The position numbers and the translations under genes were made by a program. A stretch of 64,000 bases of DNA from Cuspidothrix issatschenkoi CHARLIE-1. GTDB taxonomy: Bacteria; Cyanobacteriota; Cyanobacteriia; Cyanobacteriales; Nostocaceae. The notes under the pieces are model-generated. The model saw only the letters and a list, made by a program, of their open reading frames with translations. It searched no databases and was not told where the DNA came from. The stretch covers positions 1 to 64,000 of the forward strand of contig NZ_PGEM01000025.1 of NCBI RefSeq assembly GCF_002934005.1, read 5' to 3'. Within the stretch, counting starts at the first letter, position 1; every line of letters starts with the position of its first letter. This document shows positions 57,874-64,000 of this stretch, piece by piece.

Positions 57874-58566
57874 ATGAAGAGTAAATATTTGATGTATGGT
57901 ATTGTCGCTTTAATCAGTAGTAGTGCTGTTCTAGGATCATCAATTATTAACAGTACACAAGCACGAAGTACCAATTCTGATCACAATTCTCATCATCTAT
58001 CTACAAAAACTACTCCACCAGCAAAAGAGATGATGATGAATATGGATCAGCATTTTATCGAAATGATGATTCTACACCATCAGCAAGCGGTGGAAATGGC
58101 TGATCTGGCATTAACTCGCGCTCAACATCCAGAAATTAAGAATTTAGCAGTTGCTATTAAAAAAGATCAAACCGGTGAAATTCAACAAATGCAAAGTTTA
58201 TATCAGGTATGGTACGGGAAACAAGCACCTGTAACAGCTATGAATCATCAACAAATGATGACAAAACCTTGCAAGATGTGTCAACAGATGAACCCAGACA
58301 CGATGAAAATGCCGATGAATGGTAAAATGACGTGCATGAATCTGGATTTAGAAACCTTAAAAAATGCACCAGATTTTGATCAAGAATTTATCCGTCAAAT
58401 GATTCCCCATCATCGTCACGCTGTCAAGATGTCACAAATGGTTTTGAAAAAATCTCAAAAGCCAGAAATACGTAATTTAGCTGAGTCTATTATTACCAGT
58501 CAAACAGCAGAAATTAACCAGATGGTGCAATGGTATGAAACTTGGTATAAATCAAAGCTACTTTAA
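57874..58566 (+). CDS. Exported double-DUF305 protein
   Basis: A 230-residue protein with a signal peptide (MKSKYLMYGIVALISSSAVLG...) and two DUF305 units. The first is MDQHFIEMMILHHQQAVEMADLAL and the second DQEFIRQMIPHHRHAVKMSQMVL. Each has the His-His and Met-rich helical pattern of the family. The linker is very Met-rich with CKMCQQMNPDTMKMPMNGKMTC. The Cys and Met richness suggests copper or another soft metal; this is inference. No metal-resistance operon is adjacent. Confidence 0.85.
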   Translation: MKSKYLMYGIVALISSSAVLGSSIINSTQARSTNSDHNSHHLSTKTTPPAKEMMMNMDQHFIEMMILHHQQAVEMADLALTRAQHPEIKNLAVAIKKDQTGEIQQMQSLYQVWYGKQAPVTAMNHQQMMTKPCKMCQQMNPDTMKMPMNGKMTCMNLDLETLKNAPDFDQEFIRQMIPHHRHAVKMSQMVLKKSQKPEIRNLAESIITSQTAEINQMVQWYETWYKSKLL

Positions 58567-58653
58567 ACCATTTCTGTGTTTAATAAATAGGACTTATGCA
58601 AGTGTCACACTAAAAAATCTTTTGTAGGGTGTGGTTCGACAAGCTCACCAACC

Positions 58654-58685
58654 AATTATCAGCAGTAACTAGCAAATTGCGTTAT
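58654..58685 (+). repeat. 32-bp repeat shared with the IS200 flank
   Basis: A 32-bp sequence beginning AATTATCAGCAGTAACTAGC and ending ATTGCGTTAT. It matches 61521-61552 with two differences. It lies exactly where the cysteine-synthase homology starts. Confidence 0.7.
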
Positions 58686-58869
58686 TAAAGAGAAAAATGC
58701 GGCTTATCTAGTAAATGAAGCCGAAAAACAAGGTTTATTACAAGCTGGTGGTACAATTGTTGAATCTAGTTCTGGCAACTTTGGTATTGGGTTAGCAGTT
58801 GTGAGTGCAATCAAAGGTTACAGGGTGATGATCGTTATTGATGCAAAAACTCCTGTAACACGACAGAGG
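58669..58869 (+). pseudogene. N-terminal-truncated PLP cysteine-synthase fragment
   Basis: The frame open from 58669 reads IKEKNAAYLVNEAEKQGLL, QAGGTIVESSSGNFGIGLAV and then GYRVMIVIDAKTPVTRQRM. It matches PLP-dependent cysteine/cystathionine-synthase-type enzymes from just after the Schiff-base Lys region. The SSSGN loop binds the substrate carboxylate. Both the preceding part and everything after residue 67 are missing, and the frame continues without a stop into the MATE-like gene, so it cannot be an active enzyme. Confidence 0.75.
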
Positions 58870-60168
58870 ATGAAATTGGAAGAATCTCCAGCTACAAAAG
58901 TAAGTTTAGGGACTTTATGGCGGGAATTTCTGCCTTTATCCCTTAGTGATGTAACTATGGCCTGTGGTGATCCGATGATGACCACTACCTTAGCCCATCT
59001 CCCTGATGCTCAAAATAACCTTGCATCTGTAGGTATTGCCAAATCTTTGGCGATATTTTTTGAAAGTCCAATTATTATGATTCTGCACGCTTCTAATGCT
59101 TTGGCAGGTTCTCAATCTTCACGTAAGGCTTTATGGCGGTTTAATTTATTTTTGGGTGGAGGACTGACTTTTTTATTAGGTTTTTTAGGGATACCTATTA
59201 TATTTAATTCTGTTGGTGTAAGTCTGTTGGGTGTTCCTCCAGCAATGTTAGCTACAGTCAGTCAAGTATTATTAATTGCTTGTGGCTGGCCATTTGCGAT
59301 CGCTTGGCGGCGTTATTTTCAAGGTTTATTAATTTACCACGGTCAACCCCATGCAGTTGCTACAGCTAGTATTTTAAGGCTTTTGACCTTGGCAGTAATT
59401 CTTGGATCTGGCTTTTTTTTACAAGTATCTGGGGGTGTACTGGCAGGAATTGCCCTTATTAGTGGGGTGATAGTCGAAGCTATAGCTGTAACAATTTTTG
59501 CTTATCAGACTGGAGCAAATATACCACCGGCCGCAGTCACCCAACCTAATTTACCCCGCAATTTAGCCCAGGTGTGGAAATTCTATTTACCCTTAGCTAA
59601 TACGATGATGGTGGTTTGGGGTGGTAGAACAATATTAATTAGCATTATTGCTCGCGCTGAAGATGCGACAATTGCTATTGCTGCGTGGTCTGCGGCCTGG
59701 GGTTTGGTGTTAGTAATTGCCAATTCTACCCGCATGGTACAGCAAATTGTGATTAAATATCGCCATCAAGTGAGCGATCGCCAATTATTAACTTTTGCTG
59801 TGAGTGTGGGAGCAGCTTGTTCTGCTTTATTATTGTTTATGAGTTTAACACCGATAGGCGATCGCATTGTTCAAAGTTTTATCGGTAATGATCTCACCCT
59901 CGCTAATAGTATCAACCCTGTAATTTTAATTTGTACCATTGTCCCATTATTGGTAGCTTTGCAAAATGCAACTCAGGGATTTTTAGTAAGTGAAAATCGT
60001 ACAGGTCATGTTAATCTATCCACATGGTTAGGAACAGCAACTTTATTAATGATTGCCAGTTTAGCTATCAATAATGGTCTAAAAGGTGCAACAGCCGCCG
60101 CAATTGCTATGATCACATCAATCATGGTTGAAGTTAGTTGTTTAATTTGGAAAAGAGTGGCAAAATAA
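58870..60168 (+). CDS. MATE-like multispanning membrane protein
   Basis: A polytopic protein (432 residues from ATG 58870) with about ten hydrophobic segments and a Pro/Asn-rich loop, resembling MATE/polysaccharide-flippase-type transporters (LWREFLPLSLSDVTMACGDP, SQSSRKALWRFNLFLGG, TLISII-like mid region). The start is uncertain. The frame extends upstream through a cysteine-synthase relic to 58669, so ATG 58870 (K at residue 2) or a later Met may be used. Its own N-terminus looks complete. Transport substrate is unknown. Confidence 0.72.
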   Translation: MKLEESPATKVSLGTLWREFLPLSLSDVTMACGDPMMTTTLAHLPDAQNNLASVGIAKSLAIFFESPIIMILHASNALAGSQSSRKALWRFNLFLGGGLTFLLGFLGIPIIFNSVGVSLLGVPPAMLATVSQVLLIACGWPFAIAWRRYFQGLLIYHGQPHAVATASILRLLTLAVILGSGFFLQVSGGVLAGIALISGVIVEAIAVTIFAYQTGANIPPAAVTQPNLPRNLAQVWKFYLPLANTMMVVWGGRTILISIIARAEDATIAIAAWSAAWGLVLVIANSTRMVQQIVIKYRHQVSDRQLLTFAVSVGAACSALLLFMSLTPIGDRIVQSFIGNDLTLANSINPVILICTIVPLLVALQNATQGFLVSENRTGHVNLSTWLGTATLLMIASLAINNGLKGATAAAIAMITSIMVEVSCLIWKRVAK

Positions 60169-60236
60169 CAGTAAATTTAGTACCAATATCCACCTGATTT
60201 TCTACTTATAATGTATAATTAATTTTGCTCAGGTAC

Positions 60237-61331
60237 TTAATTCAAAAACTCTTCTAAACTTGGCACATTTACCCAACTCCCTCTTTGATTAGATTCATGG
60301 GATAAATCCATTAATAATTGAGAATAAACTCCTTCTTTTAAAGACGGTATAATTTGTTGATGATTAGTAATTCCTTTTACCCATTCATCCACAACTCGCA
60401 GAAAAGCACAAATTCGACCATCACTATAATGTTGAGGAAATAATAATTGTGGAGGAATTTCTATTTCTTTTGAAGCTTCACCAGGTTGAGATCCCCAAAT
60501 CTGAAAACCATGAATGTAATCTTTTCGATTATCACTCCCTAAAACTAATGTTCCCTGATCTCCATACACTTCTATCCAATGAGTTCTTTTAGCATGAACA
60601 ACCGCACTAATAGAAACTTGGCAAGGTGTACCATTTACTAATTCTAGAGATAATAAACAAGTATCATCACTATCAACAGCTTGTAATTCTCCCGTTGCTG
60701 GGTTAATTCTTTCAGAGATAGCCGTAATTAAATGAGCATTTAATTTACCAATTGGACCGAATAACCAATTTATATAATCAAAAGCGTGAGAACCCAAAGA
60801 ACCTAAAGCACCACCACCTTTTGCTTTGGTAGAATACCAATTCCAAGGACGGGAAGTATCAGCACGAGAAGAACCTAACCAATCAATTTTAATTAAGCGG
60901 ATATTCCCAACATAATTTGTAGATAAAAGTTGGGCAAAAAATTGCCATGCAGGAACAAAGCGAAATTCAAAATCAACAGTAGCAATTACACCTTGATTTT
61001 GTGCTAAATGATATAATTCCTTAGCTTCATTGACATTTAAAGTAATAGGTTTTTCTAATAATAGATGTTTTCCAGCTTGCAAAACTTGTCTAGCCATTTC
61101 ATAATGCAAAAATGGCGGTGTAGAAATACTAACAGCTTGCACCGTCGGTAAAGCCAAAATTTCTGCTAAATTGTCTCCTGCATAGGGAATATTGTAAGTT
61201 GCGGCTATGGTTTTGGCTTTATTAATATCTCGATGATAAACAGCGACAATTTCCGTTTGATGATGTCCTTGAAATGCGGGAATATGAACCTTTTGACCAA
61301 ATCCCGTTCCAATAACTGCTACCCCTATCAT
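60237..61331 (-). CDS. Gfo/Idh/MocA family oxidoreductase
   Basis: A 364-residue NAD(P)-dependent oxidoreductase. The Rossmann start is GVAVIGTGFGQKVHIPAFQGH. The conserved HLLLEKPITLNVNEAKEL has the catalytic Lys region, and FRFVPAWQF and GGGALGSLGSHAFDYINWL come from the C-terminal beta-sheet domain. Substrates of this family range over sugars, inositols and biliverdin (BvdR), and none is indicated here. It converges on the MATE-like gene with a 68-bp gap. Confidence 0.9.
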   Translation of the reverse strand: MIGVAVIGTGFGQKVHIPAFQGHHQTEIVAVYHRDINKAKTIAATYNIPYAGDNLAEILALPTVQAVSISTPPFLHYEMARQVLQAGKHLLLEKPITLNVNEAKELYHLAQNQGVIATVDFEFRFVPAWQFFAQLLSTNYVGNIRLIKIDWLGSSRADTSRPWNWYSTKAKGGGALGSLGSHAFDYINWLFGPIGKLNAHLITAISERINPATGELQAVDSDDTCLLSLELVNGTPCQVSISAVVHAKRTHWIEVYGDQGTLVLGSDNRKDYIHGFQIWGSQPGEASKEIEIPPQLLFPQHYSDGRICAFLRVVDEWVKGITNHQQIIPSLKEGVYSQLLMDLSHESNQRGSWVNVPSLEEFLN

Positions 61332-61661
61332 GTTTAGTTTTGGTAAATTTTCTCAATCATCATTGTAACCATAAACAGGACAAGATCAAAGGGAAATGAA
61401 GTCACCAAAAATACTAACCCAAGTTGCTAGTTATCAAAAAACACTTTAGAATAAGTACAGAATAACCATAATTTGTACTTTATAATACCTCAGAGATAAA
61501 ATTCTGTATCAAATGGATACAATTATCAGCACTAACTAGCAACTTGCGTTATAACAGAAATGCCGAAAACCCTTGAAGGCGTGACCGACTCAGAAGATCA
61601 CACCTGGTCCTTGGACAAGGGATGAAGGCCAAGCGCGGGATAAATAAATCCTGCATTGACG
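61332..61661. other. Right flank of the IS200-type element
   Basis: The 32-bp repeat (61521-61552) and short inverted stretches around GGTCCTTGGACAAGGGATGA (about 61607-61626) may be the end structure of the element. No gene is supported. Confidence 0.45.
61521..61552 (+). repeat. 32-bp repeat, second copy
   Basis: Pairs with 58654-58685. Its position just beyond tnpA suggests it belongs to, or is a target for, the IS200/IS605 element end. Confidence 0.7.
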
Positions 61662-62066
61662 TTAATTGCGTTGCTCTTGAATATATTTTTTCACTGTTTC
61701 CGTGCAAATATTTCCTGCTGTGCTTACAAAATAACTTGGTGTCCACAAGGTAGGTATTTTTAAAAGCTCGGGAAACTCTTTCCTGAGATAATGAGAAGCT
61801 CTCGCCCTAATTTTTCTCATGATACTAGATGGATCATCAGTCGGCTTCACATTTAAAAACAGATGAACATGATCCGGCATAATCTCCATAGCAATAATCT
61901 TCCACCTATTCTCTACAACCAACTCACAAATAATTTGCTGTAATCTCTCTGCGATAGCACCTACCAGAACTTTTTTCCGACGATTAGGAATAAAGACAAA
62001 GTGGTAATTTAGTAGTGATACCGCATTACTTTCATGCCTGTACTCATCTGGAGAAAATTTCGCCAT
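61662..62066 (-). CDS. tnpA: IS200/IS605-family transposase TnpA (Y1 HUH)
   Basis: A 134-residue Y1 transposase that cuts and joins single-stranded DNA. The HUH motif is HVH in PDHVHLFL (His66, His68), and the catalytic tyrosine is Tyr128 in VKKYIQEQ. SIMRKIRARASHYLRK is the usual basic region. It appears intact, with no frameshift, so it might still act. tnpB lies divergently upstream and is broken. Confidence 0.92.
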   Translation of the reverse strand: MAKFSPDEYRHESNAVSLLNYHFVFIPNRRKKVLVGAIAERLQQIICELVVENRWKIIAMEIMPDHVHLFLNVKPTDDPSSIMRKIRARASHYLRKEFPELLKIPTLWTPSYFVSTAGNICTETVKKYIQEQRN

Positions 62067-62138
62067 AACCTTAAAATATTTGCTTACTATTTGTATATAA
62101 CTATTGTATAATAGTTCTAGGTTGTAAACAATAAACCA

Positions 62139-62341
62139 ATGATAGTTCTAGAATATAAAGTTAAGGGAAAACAACATCATAGACGATGCAATTCGGACTA
62201 CTTAATTCCTTCGTAATCAGGCGATTAGATATTGGATGGATGCACCACGCGAGCTAAAAATTGATAAGTTTGCTCTTAATAAATACTCTACTAAACTTAG
62301 GAAATAATTCACCTTTGCTGCTGAATTAAACTCAATGGCTG
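62139..62341 (+). pseudogene. tnpB: Broken TnpB (RNA-guided nuclease ancestor) remnant
   Basis: It starts MIVLEYKVKGKQHH, then after a frameshift near codon 14-16 continues IDDAIRTT-stop-FLRNQAIRYWMDAPRELKID, then KFALNKYSTKLRK-stop-FTFAAELNSMA. These are the first 65 or so residues of a TnpB, interrupted by one frameshift and two stops and then lost. The RuvC core, zinc finger and reRNA end are absent. It is divergent from tnpA, as in IS605/IS608-type elements. Confidence 0.8.
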
Positions 62342-62506
62342 TTTTTTGTGTGGGTATTGATTATGTATCACTGATGTTTAGTCAGTGGATTTATTTGATT
62401 GGGTAATGCCTATAAAAACCGGAATAAAGCGATCGCTTACAGCACTGCTGGAGGCAATCGCTATTAAGTTCACAAACACAAAATCCTCTGAACTCTAGAT
62501 AGAAAC
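62342..62506. other. Spacer upstream of the murA terminus
   Basis: A HIP1 site (about 62429) lies amid short AT-rich DNA. No gene is seen. Confidence 0.35.
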
Positions 62507-63874
62507 TTACGCAGCAGAATTACTGTTATTAGGCAGTAAACTAGCATTTTTAGATGCTTCATTTACACGAATAATTTTTGCCCCTAGTTGCTGTAACTTC
62601 ATATCTAGCCGATCATAGCCTCGATCTAAATGTTGTAATCCTTGAACTGTGGTTGTTCCAGACGCTGCCAATCCTGCCATAACTAAAGCTGCGGAAGCTC
62701 GTAAGTCTGTACCTATAACTGGCGCACCTGATAAGCTTGACACTCCCCGAACAAACGCAGTATTACCTTTAACACGGATATCCGCCCCCAAGCGATTCAA
62801 CTCAGAAGCATGACGCAGGCGATTTTCAAACACCGATTCATTAATGATACTATCACCTTCTGCCACGGACAGTAGTGCCATAAAAGGAGCTTGCATATCC
62901 GTAGGAAACCCTGGATGGGGCAAAGTATCAATATTGATCGCTTTGAGAGTTTTGGCTGGCAAAATCCGTAAACAGTCTTTCCCTTCCTCAATGATTGATA
63001 AGCCAATCTCTTGTAGCTTGGCAATGACTGGGGTTAAATGATCCGGTACAACTGGGGATAAAAGCAGTTCAGAACGAGTAATTGCTCCAGCGATTAAAAA
63101 TGTTCCTGCTTCAATGCGATCAGGAATAGTACTATAATCGGTAGAGTGTAGCTCAGGAACACCAACTATGGTAATTGTACTTGTTCCTGCACCATGAATT
63201 TTTGCTCCCATAGAGTTACAAAAGTTGGCTAAATCCATGACTTCTGGCTCTCTAGCCGCATTTTCAATGATAGTTTCCCCATCTGCTAGGGTAGCAGCCA
63301 TCATTAAAGTTTCCGTCGCGCCGACACTGGGAGTATCTAAATAAATTTTCGCTCCTCTTAACCTGCCATTATTTCCGGGAACATGAGCATTGCAAATACC
63401 ATGTTCAATTTGCACATCTGCACCCATAGCTTGCAGTCCCCTGACGTGCAAATCTACCGGTCTAGCACCAATGGCACAACCGCCTGGTAATGGCATTTGT
63501 GCTACTCCTAATCGTGCCAAAATTGGCCCAATGGCAAAAAAACTAGCTCTCAGTTGGGTAACAAGTTCATAGGGTGCTTTAGATGTGGTAATTTCCCGCG
63601 CATCGATATCTAAAATATCTCCATTTCTGCTTAAACGTAACCCTAAAGCTGACAATACTTGTCCCATTCGTTCTACGTCCGCTAATAATGGAACGTTACG
63701 AATCCGACAATCACCGGAACAAAGGAAAGCTCCAGCCATGATCACCAGTGCGGAATTTTTAGCCCCGCTAATTTCCACATGACCCCCCAAACGATGCCCA
63801 CCAGAGATTTGCAAGACTGAGGAGTCTGCTTCTAGTGAAGACTTGGCATCTGGTAAGCTGCTAGAAGAATTAAT
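62507..63874 (-). CDS. murA: UDP-N-acetylglucosamine 1-carboxyvinyltransferase
   Basis: First committed step of peptidoglycan synthesis: transfer of enolpyruvate from PEP to UDP-GlcNAc; target of fosfomycin. The core has [15 protein letters not shown] and, in the loop [13 protein letters not shown], the catalytic Cys (113 counted from TTG, 133 here). The start is unusual. The only standard start codon in the conserved N-terminus is a TTG at 63814 with no ribosome-binding site. The frame extends to an ATT at 63874, seven bases after a perfect GGAGG (63882-63886), adding [20 protein letters not shown], which fits the N-terminus I recall for cyanobacterial MurA. I therefore give 455 residues with an ATT start. 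Confidence 0.88.
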   Translation of the reverse strand: MNSSSSLPDAKSSLEADSSVLQISGGHRLGGHVEISGAKNSALVIMAGAFLCSGDCRIRNVPLLADVERMGQVLSALGLRLSRNGDILDIDAREITTSKAPYELVTQLRASFFAIGPILARLGVAQMPLPGGCAIGARPVDLHVRGLQAMGADVQIEHGICNAHVPGNNGRLRGAKIYLDTPSVGATETLMMAATLADGETIIENAAREPEVMDLANFCNSMGAKIHGAGTSTITIVGVPELHSTDYSTIPDRIEAGTFLIAGAITRSELLLSPVVPDHLTPVIAKLQEIGLSIIEEGKDCLRILPAKTLKAINIDTLPHPGFPTDMQAPFMALLSVAEGDSIINESVFENRLRHASELNRLGADIRVKGNTAFVRGVSSLSGAPVIGTDLRASAALVMAGLAASGTTTVQGLQHLDRGYDRLDMKLQQLGAKIIRVNEASKNASLLPNNSNSAA

Positions 63875-64000
63875 AAGCCTACCTCCAAAAGTACGTAATT
63901 ATAAAGGTTCGATGTTTTTTTTGATTTTACATTGACAATCCGTTAGCTCGACGCTATGAGATTTTGATCTCAATTGTCAAATACGATAAAATCGTTAGAT
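63875..64000. other. Upstream edge of murA
   Basis: Holds the ribosome-binding site GGAGG (minus strand) and the murA promoter region. No other gene is seen before the window ends. Confidence 0.4.

Overview
The window reads as chromosome of a filamentous, probably nitrogen-fixing cyanobacterium (Nostocales; Anabaena/Dolichospermum/Aphanizomenon-like). The evidence is the dense GCGATCGC (HIP1) octamers, AT-rich intergenic DNA full of heptanucleotide tandem repeats, and cyanobacterial genes: petG, cytM, hemJ, crtH, ycf66, an lrtA-type hibernation factor, DUF3370, UPF0182, and a TerB/Mo-nitrogenase C-terminal-domain protein. Most genes are housekeeping genes in ones and twos, split between strands and separated by repeat-rich spacers.

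Layout. 1-6.6 kb: hemJ, pyrF with a coupled secreted protein, cytM and petG diverging, rsmD, hisH, a pyroglutamyl-peptidase-like gene and DUF3370. 7-12.4 kb: a small exported protein, a GT39-like membrane glycosyltransferase, a B12-binding radical SAM protein and an SDR epimerase. 12.6-15.7 kb: a translationally coupled HEPN gene and a large multi-ATPase gene, the best candidate for an undescribed system. 15.7-22.7 kb: obgE, the TerB/Mo-nitro_C protein, a glutamate-cysteine-ligase-like gene, gatB, two tandem related candidate small RNAs, argJ. 23-24.3 kb: a graveyard of truncated genes (ThiF/E1, VapC, DUF433) around an intact VapB-like antitoxin. 24.5-38.8 kb: yggT, upp, crtH, UPF0182, cobB/cbiA, gnd, ycf66 and a BioD-like/DRTGG protein. 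39.1-46 kb: lipB, a degenerate HEARO/omega-RNA with an IscB-like stub, lrtA/hpf, bcp, an aminotransferase, a phosphatase and glucokinase. 46.2-57.4 kb: a GT2 glycosyltransferase, a Ski2-like helicase, a PD-(D/E)XK-like protein, prs, a Ser/Thr kinase with a PTPTEK tail, bioD and an M20 amidohydrolase. 57.8-64 kb: a double-DUF305 protein, a cysteine-synthase fragment running in frame into a MATE-like gene, a Gfo/Idh/MocA oxidoreductase, an IS200/IS605 relic (tnpA intact, tnpB broken) and murA.

Mobile DNA is mostly small and non-autonomous: at least three MITE-like families, two of whose copies have flanking direct repeats, plus palindromic repeats and GTTCCCT/GATTTTG/GGGAATT-type heptamers that in two places appear to have been absorbed into coding sequence (rsmD, cobB). 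No rRNA or tRNA gene and no CRISPR array was recognised. All functional calls come from reading motifs and recalled family patterns; no database search was run.
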